Positions 18,653-27,865 of a stretch of 64,000 nucleotides of DNA are shown piece after piece. Each line of letters starts with the position of its first letter. Positions within the stretch are counted from its first letter, which is position 1. The notes under the pieces are model-generated. The model saw only the letters and a list, made by a program, of their open reading frames with translations, made no database searches and was not told where the DNA came from. The DNA is taken from contig NZ_CP059570.1 of the NCBI RefSeq assembly GCF_014055005.1, positions 2,232,001 to 2,296,000 on the forward strand. Reading direction: 5' to 3'. Position numbers and translations under genes: made by a program. The DNA is from Neisseria dentiae. GTDB taxonomy: Bacteria; Pseudomonadota; Gammaproteobacteria; Burkholderiales; Neisseriaceae.

Positions 18653-18818
18653 GAGACCTTTGCAAAATACGCTTTAATTCTGAATTTATTTATGTTTCGT
18701 CATACCCGTGCCCAACCTGAGTATCTGTTATTTCTTTTGAAACAATAAAGATGCTCGGGTCAAGCCCGGGCATGACGCAGAAGTTTTAAGATACTGAAAG
18801 GAATTTTGCAAAGGCTTC
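18653..18818. mobile_element. GAGACCTTTGCAAAA-ended MITE, core B
   Basis: A 166-bp element: GAGACCTTTGCAAAATACG at the left, AATTTTGCAAAGGCTTC at the right. The inner part has the two CATACCCGTG/GCTCGGGTCAAGCCC palindromes separated by TGTTATTTCTTTTGAAACAA. Confidence 0.82.
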
Positions 18819-18891
18819 AGGCCGTCTGAAAAGGTGAACTGCACCCCAAAAATTGGACACCCCCTCCAACTTTAAAAGGTGCAGTTTTCTT

Positions 18892-19239
18892 ATGTCCAAA
18901 TATAACCTACACTTCAAATACCGAGCCGTACCCCATTACCACCAAGTGCACAGCCAACAGCGCACCGCAGAGCACTTCAACGTCTCACGCACCCACCTGC
19001 GCCGTTGGATAGCCGCCTACCGGCAAGGCGGTATCGCCGCACTCCAACACCCGCAGGCTGCCTCTATGAAGACCAAACGCAAAAACCCGTTTATCGCCGA
19101 CAAACCCGACCACGAAAAAACCCAGGCGGAACTGATTGAAGAGTTACGTTACATGAGAGCGGAGAACGACTACCTAAAGCACATGAAAGCCCTCAACGAA
19201 AAGAACGCCGCCAAAGCTGCGAAACCGTTCAAACGTTGA
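18892..19239 (+). CDS. IS3-family transposase OrfA
   Basis: A 115-residue DNA-binding subunit: a helix-turn-helix (QQRTAEHFNVSRTHLRRWIAAYRQGG) and a C-terminal leucine-zipper-like helix (ELIEELRYMRAENDYLKHMKAL). The ATG at 18892 is the natural start; the longer frame reads through the terminal repeat. Its TGA overlaps the start of orfB, and orfB is in the -1 frame, so an OrfAB fusion by programmed frameshifting is expected. Confidence 0.92.
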   Translation: MSKYNLHFKYRAVPHYHQVHSQQRTAEHFNVSRTHLRRWIAAYRQGGIAALQHPQAASMKTKRKNPFIADKPDHEKTQAELIEELRYMRAENDYLKHMKALNEKNAAKAAKPFKR

Positions 19240-20036
19240 GGGCGAAGCACCCGCTGAAATATCTGCTGCATAGTGCCGGCATTCCCAAAAGCAGCTTTCA
19301 TTACCATATCGGCAAAGCCGATCCCGATGCGGCGGCCAAAACCGCCGTGAGTGAAGTCTATCGCCGACACAAAGGCCGTTACGGTCATCGGCGGATTGCC
19401 GCCGTATTGTCGTGGAACAAAAAGAAAGTGCGGCGCATTATGGGTTTGTTGGGACTAAAAGCCAAAGTCCGCAGTAAAAAAACCTACCGTCCGCAAGCAG
19501 TAGGAGAGGCTTCGGACAATATTCTCAATCGAGAGTTTACCGCCGGCAAACCGGCAGACAAATGGCTGACCGATGTGACGGAGTTCAAATGCACAGACGG
19601 GAAGCTGTACTTATCGCCGATATTGGATGTGTTTAATCGGGAGATTGTGGCCTATTCTTTAGGCCGCAGAGCAAACAGTAAAATGGTGGCGCAAATGTTG
19701 GACCAAGCATTCGGCCGTCTGAAAGGCCAAACGCCGCTGCTGCATTCCGACCAAGGTGTGCTTTACCGCACCGAGGCTTATCGAACGAAATTGGCTGAGA
19801 AAGGGATTGTGCAAAGTATGTCGCGCAAAGGCAATTGTTGGGACAATGCGCCGATGGAGAGTTTCTTCGGTATACTGAAAACGGAGAGTTTCTATCAGGA
19901 AGGTGCGCTGTCGGTGGCGGAGTTGACAGAGGTAATAGATGATTACATACATTACTACAATCATGAACGGATTAGTTTAAACTTGAAAAAGCTGAGTCCT
20001 GTCGGCTACAGAACCCAGCTTGAAAAGGCTGTTTGA
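19236..20036 (+). CDS. IS3-family transposase OrfB (DDE integrase)
   Basis: A 266-residue catalytic part with an HTH_21-like region (HRRHKGRYGHRRIAAVL) and the rve integrase core. The DDE triad is seen in WLTDVTEF, LHSDQGVLY and NAPMESFFG; YHYYNHERI closes the domain. No convincing independent start exists (the frame opens at a TTG), consistent with translation as OrfAB through -1 frameshifting. Confidence 0.93.
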   Translation: MRAKHPLKYLLHSAGIPKSSFHYHIGKADPDAAAKTAVSEVYRRHKGRYGHRRIAAVLSWNKKKVRRIMGLLGLKAKVRSKKTYRPQAVGEASDNILNREFTAGKPADKWLTDVTEFKCTDGKLYLSPILDVFNREIVAYSLGRRANSKMVAQMLDQAFGRLKGQTPLLHSDQGVLYRTEAYRTKLAEKGIVQSMSRKGNCWDNAPMESFFGILKTESFYQEGALSVAELTEVIDDYIHYYNHERISLNLKKLSPVGYRTQLEKAV

Positions 20037-20111
20037 TAAAGATTCTTAACTTGTCCAAGTATTGGGGGACAGTTCAGGTTTTCAGACGGCCTTTAAGTGT
20101 AGGAAATGGTC

Positions 20112-20955
20112 GGGTTGTTTACACAACAGGTTGGGAATGAAGCCTGTAAAACCTCAAAAAGGGGGGTCGCCTTTCAGGCTCTTGTGGGGCTTGACGGTGT
20201 TATAAAAGTTAACAAAACGACATAACTCTTTTTGCCGGAGCGCCGAATCCTTAAACGGATGCTTGTCATGCCACATTTCCATTAAGGTACGGATAACCCG
20301 CTCGGCTTTACCATTGGTTTGCGGCCGGGCAACACGGGTGAATTTTTGGCTTATGTTGTTTTGCACACAGGCAATGCCAAACGGGTGCTCCGCATTGCCA
20401 CGATTTCCACACCGTTGTCGGAATAGGCGCATTCGATGGTATAGGGACAACAATCTATCACATCGCGCAAAAGAAATTTGGCTGCGCTGGCTGCTGTACG
20501 GTCCGGCAATATTGCAGCATACAGCTCGCGGGAAAAATCATCAATGGCAACAAACAGATAATCCCGAGGGTCGGTTGCTTTTTGGTTTTGTAGCAAAGGC
20601 AGCCGTTTGGTATCGAAATGAACCATTTCGCCGGGATAGGATTGGTTGTAACGCTTTGCCTGTTTTTTGAGTTTCTCTTCGATTTCCCGCTCAACTTTAG
20701 CCAGGCGTTTCATGCCGTATTTGGCTTGTTTAAAGCGGTTGTTGGTGCTTTTTTGCGGGGTGAGCAGCTGCAACCGGGCTGCTTTGAGTATGCGGTAAAT
20801 CGTTACTCTGCTGACACGGTATTGTTGTGCCAACGAAGTTACACTGATTTTGTCTTGTGTATAAGCGCGCCAAATGGCCTGGCGGTTATGCGGGGTTAGC
20901 CGGGTATTTTTATGGATGTTCATGCAGTATTGTCTTTCAAATACTGTAAACAACA
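20112..20955 (-). mobile_element. IS481-type insertion sequence, degraded
   Basis: Both ends contain GTTGTTTACA in inverted orientation (about 20113 and 20945-20956). Inside is a frameshifted IS481-family transposase. It lies between the intact IS3 and the IS1016-like element. Confidence 0.7.
20154..20923 (-). pseudogene. IS481-family transposase, frameshifted
   Basis: The 5' part has an HTH (SVTSLAQQYRVSRVTIYRILKAA) and the rve core (MVHFDTKRLPLL, YLFVAIDDFSRELYA, AYSDNGVE). At about 20410 the frame shifts and continues as GNAEHPFGIACVQNNISQKF and TNGKAERVIRTLMEMWHD, which completes the third catalytic block. One lost base near GTGGAAATCGTGG explains the break. It is not functional as a single protein. 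Confidence 0.85.
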
Positions 20956-20972
20956 CTAGCTTTTTCTACAGC

Positions 20973-21705
20973 TAGGAAGCAAAATCAGCAAAAATGATGA
21001 TAAACTTCTGATATGCCTATTAAAAACAAGTACCAAAAGTTCAGTAAAATTACCGAATCAAAATCCCGTCAAATCCTGCACCTTTCCGCACTTGATTTGA
21101 CCACTTCCGATACCGCCAGACTCACCGGCATCAGTATCCGAAGTATCAATAATCTGTTTCTCAAACTGCGTTGCCGCATGGCCGCTGAATGTGAACGGCA
21201 AACTCCTTTTGCCGGGGTGGTCGAACTGGACGAATCCTACTTCGGCGCCAAACGCATCCGAGGTAAACGCGGGCGGGGAGCGGGAGGCAAAACCATTGTT
21301 TTCGGCATTTTAAAACGGGATGACAAAGTCTATACCGAAATCGTGCCGGATACCTCGAAAGCTACACTGTAACAGGTTATTCGAGGGCGGATTGCTGTTG
21401 AAAGTGTCATCAATACCGACGGCTGGCGCGGCTATCACGGCTTGGTTGATATGGGCTATGAAAAGCACCTCAGGGTACATCATGGTGCAGACGAGTTCGC
21501 CCGGGGTGCACAACACATTAACGGCATCGAGTCGTTTTGGGGTTATGCCAAAAACCGCTTGGTTAAATTTAACGGTGTATCGAAACAGACTTTTTATTTA
21601 CACTTAAAGAAAACCGAATTTCGCTTCAATCACAGACATGATGATCTGTATAAAGTCTTGCTTAAAATACTGCGAAATCGACCCTTGGGCTAATTTTGCT
21701 TCCTA
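20973..21705 (+). mobile_element. IS1016-like element (IS1595 family), degraded
   Basis: The left TAGGAAGCAAAATCAGC and the right GCTAATTTTGCTTCCTA are inverted repeats flanking the transposase frame. These ends are typical of IS1016 in Neisseria. Confidence 0.8.
21013..21693 (+). pseudogene. IS1016-type transposase with an internal stop
   Basis: The reading frame is uninterrupted in phase except for a TAA at 21370-21372 (KATL-stop-QVIRGRIAVES). The domains are those of ISXO2-like DDE transposases: VVELDESYFGAKRIRGKRGRG, NTDGWRGYHGLVDMGYEKH and INGIESFWGYAKNRL. A single change (CAA to TAA) would account for the lesion, so inactivation looks recent. Confidence 0.88.
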
Positions 21706-21755
21706 AGCCCCTATATAATATTCAAACCGAAACCTTCGGCGGTTGGTTCGGACGT

Positions 21756-22205
21756 TTAATCGTCTTTGCGGCGCACCAGCAGCACCGGCACGTCGGATTT
21801 GCGCACTACGCCTTCGGCAACGGAACCCATCAGCAGGTGCATCAGGCCGGAAAAGCCGTGTGTGCCCATCACGATTAAGTCGCAGTTTTCCGCTTCGGCC
21901 TGCTCGATCAACAAATCGGCTATTTTGTCGCCCGCGCTTTCCATAATCAGGCTGTCGTAGCGCACGCCCGCCGCTTCCAGCTCGGCTTGGCTTTTTTCGA
22001 GCACTTTAACGCCGGTGGCCTCCACGGCTTTGCGCAAGGCTGCGGCATCGTTAAAGGTTGGCGCGCCCCAATCAAACTGGGCTACGTCCACCACATGCAC
22101 GGCCAAAATGGCGGCATCAAGCTGTTTGGCCAGTTGGCAGGCTTCTTTCAGGGCATGCAGGGCTGCTGTGCTGTCGTCTACGGGAACCAGAATACGTTGA
22201 TACAT
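21756..22205 (-). CDS. Universal stress protein UspA family
   Basis: A 149-residue single Usp domain: MYQRILVPVDDSTAALHALKEA at the N-terminus and the ATP-binding G-2x-G-9x-G(S/T) motif GTHGFSGLMHLLMGSVAEGVV near the end, suggesting an ATP-binding subclass. Usps are cytoplasmic dimers induced by growth arrest and stress. AGGAGGTGCATC precedes the ATG, a strong SD. The IS cluster abuts its 3' side. Confidence 0.92.
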   Translation of the reverse strand: MYQRILVPVDDSTAALHALKEACQLAKQLDAAILAVHVVDVAQFDWGAPTFNDAAALRKAVEATGVKVLEKSQAELEAAGVRYDSLIMESAGDKIADLLIEQAEAENCDLIVMGTHGFSGLMHLLMGSVAEGVVRKSDVPVLLVRRKDD

Positions 22206-22418
22206 GATGCACCTCCTCGGTTTGTGGTAACGGTTAGTCTGCTTTTTTGGGGCGGTTTGTGTTTTCAGTTTATATGAGATAGACCGCTACGGGTATTTTA
22301 AGTTGCTTGTCCGCAAAGGCCTTTTGCTTTGTATCAAGTTAGCGGCTGTCTGAACATCAGGGCGAACCGGCCGCCGGTTTTCAGACGGCCTGAAACCTTT
22401 TGTGGTTCGCTGCCTGCG

Positions 22419-24197
22419 CTACCGTTTCACCCAGCCCGTGCTCAACGCCCATTCTGCGGGGGAATAGTATTTGGGGCGGTTGGCGGGTATGCCCAAGGTG
22501 TCGCGGTACACCACGCGGTGGCGGTCGGCATACCAGTTGGGCACGATGATGTATTGGTGGCGCAAGACGCGGTCGAGCGCGCGGGAGGCGGCCACCAATT
22601 CGGCGCGGCTGGTGAAGCTCTCGAAATGTTTGAGCAGGGCCTCTACGGCGGGATGGCACACGCCCGCCCAGTTGCGGCTGCCGTCGGTTTTGGCGGCGGC
22701 GCAGCTGAAGTAGTCGAACTGTTCGTTGCCGGGGCTTTCGCTGTTGGCATACACCGTGATGGTCATGTCGAAATCGAAGCTGTTGAGCCGCTTTTGGTAA
22801 ACGGCGGGGTCGGCCACGCGCACGTTCATCAGCACGCCGATTTTGGCCAAATCGTTGCGCCATTTTGCGGTTACGCGCTCATAGGTTTTGTTGGGGCTGA
22901 GAAACTCAATCACCAGCGGCCTGCCCTGCGGGTTGACCAAGATGCCGTTGCGGTAGCGGTAGCCTGCCTGCTCGAGCAGGGCGCGGGCTTTGAGCAGGTT
23001 GGGGCGCACGCCGAGCACGGGATCGGTTTTGGGCGGCTCGGGCGCGTTTTGGGTAAACACGGCGGCGGGCAGATGCTGTTTCACGCCGTTGAGCAAGGCC
23101 AATTCTGCACCGGCAGGTTTGCCGCGCGCGGCGGTTTCGCCGTTGGTGAAGAAGCTGTTGCTGCGTCGGTAGGTGCTGTAAAACAGGCGTGTGTTGGTGT
23201 TTTCAAAATCGAAACTTTCCACTAGCGCCTGCCGCACGCGGATATCGTCGAAAGGCTTGCGGCGCAGGTTCATCACGAAACCCTGCATGCCGGCGGTGTT
23301 GTTGTGCCGCCATTCGTGTTTGTGCAGTTTGCGTTTCGACAACACGGCGTCGGGATAAGCGCGCGCCCAGTTGCGGGCGATGTTTTCCTGCACGAAATCG
23401 TATTGCCCGCCTTTGATGCCTTCGATGCGCACGCTGTCGTCTTTGTAGTATTTGAAGCGCACGGTGTCGAAGTTATACATGCCTTTGCGCACGGGCAGGT
23501 TTTGCGCCCAATAATTTTTGTCGCGCACGAATTCGCTCAGGCGGCCGGCATCGGTTTTGTGCAGGCGGTAGGGGCCGGAGCCGATGGGCGGGGTGTTGGC
23601 TGCGGCGGCGAGGCCCTTGGGGTAGCTTTTATGCGAAAACACGGGCAGCTCGCCCAAAGTCATGTGCAGTTCGGCGTTGCGCTTTTTGAAGCGGAACACC
23701 GCCGTGCGCGCATCGGGGGTTTCCACGCGCGCCACGTCTGCCCAATAAAAACGGTACATGGGCGCGGCGGCTTTGTCGCGGGTGAGGGTGTTGAACGAGG
23801 CGGCCACGTCTTTGGCCAGCACGGGGTCGCCGTTGTGAAAGCGTGCTTTGGGGTTGAGTTTGAAGGTTACGGAAAGACCGTCTGAAGCCGGAGAAATGTC
23901 TTCCGCCAGCAAACCATACATGGCAAACGGCTCGTCTTTGCCTTTTTCGGCCAGCGTGTCGAGCGTGAGCATAGCGGTGCCCGCCTCATGGTCGCCTTTG
24001 AGCGTGAACGGGTTGAGTGTGTCGAAACCGCCGGGCAGAGGCAGCGTAAACGTGCCGCCTTTGGGCGCATCGGGGTTGACATAATCGAACGATTTGAAGC
24101 CGGCAGGGTGCCGCACAGGCTGGCCCAAAGCCAAACCGTGGGCGGCGTGGGCATGGGCGGCGGCGCAAAACAGCAGCAGGGCGGAAAAAGTTTTCAT
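22419..24197 (-). CDS. Periplasmic oligopeptide-binding protein, YejA-like (SBP family 5)
   Basis: A 592-residue ABC-transporter solute-binding protein. It has a signal peptide (about 1-18, AHA/HAAHG), the family 5 block GLSVTFKLNPKARFHNGDPVLAKDV and the C-terminal NWYADRHRVVYRDTLGIP typical of YejA/microcin C-type binding proteins. YejA works with YejBEF to import peptides; no permease or ATPase gene lies next to it here, so they would have to be elsewhere. The gene stands alone between uspA and lpxL. Confidence 0.88.
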   Translation of the reverse strand: MKTFSALLLFCAAAHAHAAHGLALGQPVRHPAGFKSFDYVNPDAPKGGTFTLPLPGGFDTLNPFTLKGDHEAGTAMLTLDTLAEKGKDEPFAMYGLLAEDISPASDGLSVTFKLNPKARFHNGDPVLAKDVAASFNTLTRDKAAAPMYRFYWADVARVETPDARTAVFRFKKRNAELHMTLGELPVFSHKSYPKGLAAAANTPPIGSGPYRLHKTDAGRLSEFVRDKNYWAQNLPVRKGMYNFDTVRFKYYKDDSVRIEGIKGGQYDFVQENIARNWARAYPDAVLSKRKLHKHEWRHNNTAGMQGFVMNLRRKPFDDIRVRQALVESFDFENTNTRLFYSTYRRSNSFFTNGETAARGKPAGAELALLNGVKQHLPAAVFTQNAPEPPKTDPVLGVRPNLLKARALLEQAGYRYRNGILVNPQGRPLVIEFLSPNKTYERVTAKWRNDLAKIGVLMNVRVADPAVYQKRLNSFDFDMTITVYANSESPGNEQFDYFSCAAAKTDGSRNWAGVCHPAVEALLKHFESFTSRAELVAASRALDRVLRHQYIIVPNWYADRHRVVYRDTLGIPANRPKYYSPAEWALSTGWVKR

Positions 24198-24481
24198 CTC
24201 AAAACGCTTAACAAAAAATGCGGGGCTTATTGTAGCCTATCGGCAGAATTGCCCAAACACCGTTTTATAGTCAAATGATTTATTGAGCAGATGATAACAA
24301 GCCGAAACCTTTGCAAAATCTGCTCAGGCCGTCTGAAAAGGCCGTCTGAAAACCGGATGCCAGTATTTGTGCGCCGTTTCGCCATGCCGATGTAAGCCCG
24401 CCCCAAACCCGAAAAGGTTTATATAAAAAAGCAGCGTTCGCGTCTATAATACGGCCACCCGCCCAACCCGACAGCCGACAA

Positions 24482-25354
24482 ATGAAATTCGCTTTCTTTA
24501 TCTTATATTTAATTCAGCTGCTGCCGTTTTGCCTGATTCACAAACTGGCCGACTTTGTCGGTTTTTTGGCCTATTACGCCGTCAAACCGCGCCGTAAAGT
24601 GGGCGAAACCAATTTGCAGAAATGCTTTCCCGAGTGGAGCGAAGCCGAACGCACCGCCGTGCTGAAACGCCATTTCCAACATATGGCCAAACTGATGTTC
24701 GAATACGGCCTTTATTGGTACGCCCCCGCCGAACGCCTGCGCCGCTTCGTGCGCTATCAAGACAAACACCATCTCGACAACGCGCTGGCGGCGGGCGAAA
24801 AAGTGATTCTGCTCTACCCCCATTTCACCGCCTTTGAAATGGCCGTTTACACCCTCAACCAAGACGTGCCGCTTACCAGCATGTATTCCCACCAGAAAAA
24901 CCGGGCGATGGACGAGCAGATTCTCAAAGGCCGCCACCGCTACAACAACGTGTTTTTAATCGGCCGCAACGAAGGATTGCGGGCGATTATCAAACAAATC
25001 CGCAAAAGCAGCGCCCCCTTTCTCTATCTGCCCGACCAAGATTTCGGCCGCAACGATTCGATTTTCGTTAACTTTTTCGGCATTCCCACCGCCACCATTG
25101 CCGGATTGAGCCGCATCGCAGGTTTAACCGGCGCCAAAGTCATCCCCGCCATCCCCACTCGCGAAGCCGACAACACCGTAACGCTGCGTTTTTATCCCGC
25201 CTGGGAAAACTTCCCCACCGAGAGCGCAGAGGCCGACACGCAGCGCATGAACGACTTTATCGAAGCGCGCGCGCGCGAACACCCCGAGCAATATTTCTGG
25301 CTGCACAAACGCTTCAAAACCCGCCCCGAAGGCGAGCCGGGCTTTTACGGCTAA
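24482..25354 (+). CDS. lpxL: Lipid A lauroyl/late acyltransferase (LpxL/HtrB family)
   Basis: A 290-residue inner-membrane acyltransferase adding a secondary acyl chain to lipid A. An N-terminal membrane anchor (MKFAFFILYLIQLLPFCLIHKLAD) precedes the catalytic H-x4-E motif HFTAFE (His114, Glu119). FLYLPDQDFGRNDSIFVNFFG and the C-terminal YFWLHKRFKTRPEG are family hallmarks. It closely resembles the meningococcal LpxL1 type from memory. Neisseria normally has two LpxL paralogues, so the exact one is not settled. Confidence 0.92.
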   Translation: MKFAFFILYLIQLLPFCLIHKLADFVGFLAYYAVKPRRKVGETNLQKCFPEWSEAERTAVLKRHFQHMAKLMFEYGLYWYAPAERLRRFVRYQDKHHLDNALAAGEKVILLYPHFTAFEMAVYTLNQDVPLTSMYSHQKNRAMDEQILKGRHRYNNVFLIGRNEGLRAIIKQIRKSSAPFLYLPDQDFGRNDSIFVNFFGIPTATIAGLSRIAGLTGAKVIPAIPTREADNTVTLRFYPAWENFPTESAEADTQRMNDFIEARAREHPEQYFWLHKRFKTRPEGEPGFYG

Positions 25355-25383
25355 CGTTTCAGACGGCCTTTACACCATACAAA

Positions 25384-25424
25384 CCGCCTTTCTTAACGTA
25401 TTAAAGAAAGGCGGCATTTTTTAT
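25384..25424 (+). terminator. Rho-independent terminator after lpxL
   Basis: CCGCCTTTCTTAA and TTAAAGAAAGGCGG form a strong stem followed by CATTTTTTATT, about 30 nt past the lpxL stop and just after a DUS. Confidence 0.9.
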
Positions 25425-25822
25425 TGCCGAACACCGGATTACACGCCGCTACCTATTAAGCTTTCGGCATAGCCGATATTGTGCGGCAGCAACACCATCC
25501 AAAACAAACCCCTGAAATTCAAACCACTACACTATTGCCGTTGTTGGAAAACAATAATGCGACACCTCAAACCCTGATAATAAATATCCCGAAAACAGCA
25601 TATTTCCCCAAAAAATATAAAAAACCGCCCGACAACAGCCATAAAGTTCCAAAACCACCCGCCGCCAATCATTCAAAACCCGCATAAAAATCAAAAACTT
25701 TGCAATAAGGGCTTGGCAAGATGAAAAAAAGCGGGTAAATTCCGACTACACCCCACTACACGAAATCAATAACGTGTAAACGGTATTCCAAAAATCAAGC
25801 GAGAACAAAGGAGTTAACAGAG
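25425..25822. other. Non-coding leader region upstream of aceA
   Basis: Between the lpxL terminator and aceA there is about 400 bp with no convincing gene. A 68-codon frame (25481-25687) is rich in Pro/Asn/Lys and has no family resemblance. The aceA promoter should lie here. AAGGAGTTAACAGAG just before the aceA ATG is a good SD. Confidence 0.6.
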
Positions 25823-27421
25823 ATGGCAAATTACCAAAACGAAATCAAAGAAGCAGCAGAGCTGAAGCAGCAGATGGGTTCAGGCTGGAGCGCGATTACC
25901 CCCGAATACGTTGCCCGTATGCGGCTGCAAAACCGCTTCAAAACAGGCTTGGATATCGCCAAATACACCGCAGCCATTATGCGCCGCGACATGGCCGAAT
26001 ACGATGCAAACCCCGCAAACTACACCCAATCGCTCGGCTGCTGGCACGGTTTTGTCGGCCAGCAAAAACTGATTTCGATTAAAAAACACCAAAAAACCAC
26101 CAACAAACGCTACCTGTATCTCTCCGGCTGGATGGTGGCCGGCATGCGTTCCGAATTCGGCCCGCTGCCCGACCAATCCATGCACGAAAAAACCAGCGTT
26201 CCGGCTTTGATTGAAGAGCTTTACACCTTCCTGAAACAGGCCGACGCCCGCGAACTCGACCTGCTGTTTACCGCGCTGGATGCCGCCCGCGCCGCCGGCG
26301 ACAAAGCCAAAGAACAGGAAATCCAAAACCAAATCGACAACTTCGAAACCCACGTTGTGCCGATTATCGCCGATATCGACGCCGGCTTCGGCAACGCCGA
26401 GGCCACCTATCTCTTGGCCAAGAAAATGATTGAAGCAGGCGCCTGCTGTATCCAAATCGAAAACCAAGTTTCCGATGAAAAACAATGCGGCCACCAAGAC
26501 GGCAAAGTAACCGTTCCGCACGTTGATTTCCTGGCGAAAATCAATGCCGTCCGCTACGCATTCCTGGAATTGGGCGTGGACGACGGCGTGATCGTCGCCC
26601 GCACCGACTCTTTGGGCGCCGGCTTAACCAAACAGATTGCCTACTCATTGCAGCCGGGCGATTTGGGCGACCAATACAACAGCTTCTTAGACGGCGAAGA
26701 AATCACCGACCTGAGCCAAATCAAACCGGGCGACGTGATTGTGAACACCAACGGCAAAACCATCAAACCCGTGCGCCTGCCGAGCAACCTGTTCCAGTTC
26801 CGCAAAGGCACCGGCATCGACCGCGTGGTGCTCGACTGCGTAACCTCGCTGCAAAACGGCGCCGACCTGCTGTGGATCGAAACCGAAAAACCGCACATCG
26901 GCCAAATTAAAGAAATGGTGGATAAAATCCGCGAAACCATTCCGAACGCCAAACTGGTGTATAACAACAGCCCCTCGTTCAACTGGACGCTGAACTTCCG
27001 CCAGCAAGTGTTCGATGCATGGCAGCAGGCCGGCAAAGACGTATCTGCCTACGACCGCGCCAAACTGATGAGCGTGGATTACGACGATACCGATTTGGCC
27101 AAAGAAGCCGACGAGCGCATCCGCACCTTCCAAAAAGATGCATCTGCCCAAGCCGGCATCTTCCACCACCTGATTACCCTGCCCACTTACCACACCGCCG
27201 CCTTGTCAACCGACAATTTGGCCAAAGGCTACTTTGCCGACCAAGGTATGCTGGCTTATGTGAAGGGCGTTCAGCGTGAAGAAATCCGCCAAGGTATCGC
27301 CACCGTGAAACACCAAAACATGGCCGGTTCCGACATTGGCGACAACCACAAAGAATACTTTGCCGGCGAAGCCGCACTGAAAGCGGGCGGTAAAGACAAC
27401 ACCATGAACCAATTCTCGTAA
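25823..27421 (+). CDS. aceA: Isocitrate lyase (long form)
   Basis: The 532-residue enzyme cleaves isocitrate to glyoxylate and succinate, the first step of the glyoxylate shunt, allowing growth on acetate or fatty acids. PIIADIDAGFGNAEATY and the catalytic EKQCGHQDGK (Cys222) are present, and an inserted segment (about 275-330) accounts for the extra length over the ~430-residue E. coli enzyme. Malate synthase is not in this window. The gene has a clear SD and downstream terminators, so it is probably monocistronic. Confidence 0.96.
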   Translation: MANYQNEIKEAAELKQQMGSGWSAITPEYVARMRLQNRFKTGLDIAKYTAAIMRRDMAEYDANPANYTQSLGCWHGFVGQQKLISIKKHQKTTNKRYLYLSGWMVAGMRSEFGPLPDQSMHEKTSVPALIEELYTFLKQADARELDLLFTALDAARAAGDKAKEQEIQNQIDNFETHVVPIIADIDAGFGNAEATYLLAKKMIEAGACCIQIENQVSDEKQCGHQDGKVTVPHVDFLAKINAVRYAFLELGVDDGVIVARTDSLGAGLTKQIAYSLQPGDLGDQYNSFLDGEEITDLSQIKPGDVIVNTNGKTIKPVRLPSNLFQFRKGTGIDRVVLDCVTSLQNGADLLWIETEKPHIGQIKEMVDKIRETIPNAKLVYNNSPSFNWTLNFRQQVFDAWQQAGKDVSAYDRAKLMSVDYDDTDLAKEADERIRTFQKDASAQAGIFHHLITLPTYHTAALSTDNLAKGYFADQGMLAYVKGVQREEIRQGIATVKHQNMAGSDIGDNHKEYFAGEAALKAGGKDNTMNQFS

Positions 27422-27426
27422 GAGAC

Positions 27427-27462
27427 CGTTTCAGACGGCCTCAACGAAAGGCCGTCTGAAAC
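27427..27462. terminator. Inverted DUS pair after aceA
   Basis: GTTTCAGACGGCCT and AGGCCGTCTGAAAC face each other around a short loop 6 nt after the aceA stop. Confidence 0.75.
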
Positions 27463-27556
27463 CGACCTCTTTATCTGCATAGAGTTGAGCTGTGCGGATA
27501 AAGTGCAGGCGCAAGCCTGTATTGTTTGTGAAGCGTAAATCTCTGATTTGAGGTAT

Positions 27557-27592
27557 TCGGGCAATCCGCAAGGGTTGCCCGCTTTTTTTGTC
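27557..27592 (+). terminator. Rho-independent terminator with T tract
   Basis: CGGGCAATCC and GGGTTGCCCGC form a stem followed by TTTTTTTG. It lies about 140 nt beyond aceA and after the DUS pair, so it may serve a separate short transcript. Confidence 0.85.
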
Positions 27593-27692
27593 TGCAAACC
27601 GAACAACTTACTGAACCGTATTCTGCGCCAGATACAAAACAGCCCGAGACTTTGCAGAACTGCCTTGAGGCCGCCTGAAATGTTTAAATACC

Positions 27693-27856
27693 GAGACCTT
27701 TGCAAAATACGTTTTAATTCTGAATTTATTTCTGTTTCGTCATACCCGGGCTTGACCCAGGTATCCGTTATTTCTTTTGAAACAAAAGGATAGTCGGGTT
27801 AACCCCGGGTATGACGCAGAGATTTTGAGATACTGGAAGGAATTTTGCCAAAGCCA
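27693..27856. mobile_element. GAGACCTTTGCAAAA-ended MITE, core B
   Basis: Begins GAGACCTTTGCAAAATACG and ends with an eroded AATTTTGCCAAAGCC; the inner CATACCCGGGCTTGACCCAG palindromes match the other core B copies. The right end abuts the 3' end of the methyltransferase gene. Confidence 0.8.
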
Positions 27857-27865
27857 AACCCCGCA

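Larger units (their letters stand above)
18835..20076 (+). mobile_element. IS3-family insertion sequence, IS150-like (copy 1, intact)
   Basis: A 1242-bp element with imperfect terminal inverted repeats: TGAACTGCACCCCAAAAATTGG at the left and the complement of TGAACTGTCCCCCAATACTTGG at the right. It encodes orfA and orfB in a -1 arrangement. It is inserted between two facing DUS copies (GCCGTCTGAAAAGG on the left, GGTTTTCAGACGGCC on the right), that is, in the loop of a DUS hairpin. Copy 2 at 29535-30930 is damaged. Confidence 0.93.

Noticed and set aside
25481..25687. 68-codon frame upstream of aceA
   Set aside because: Low-complexity Pro/Asn/Lys-rich translation, no SD and no homology; treated as non-coding.
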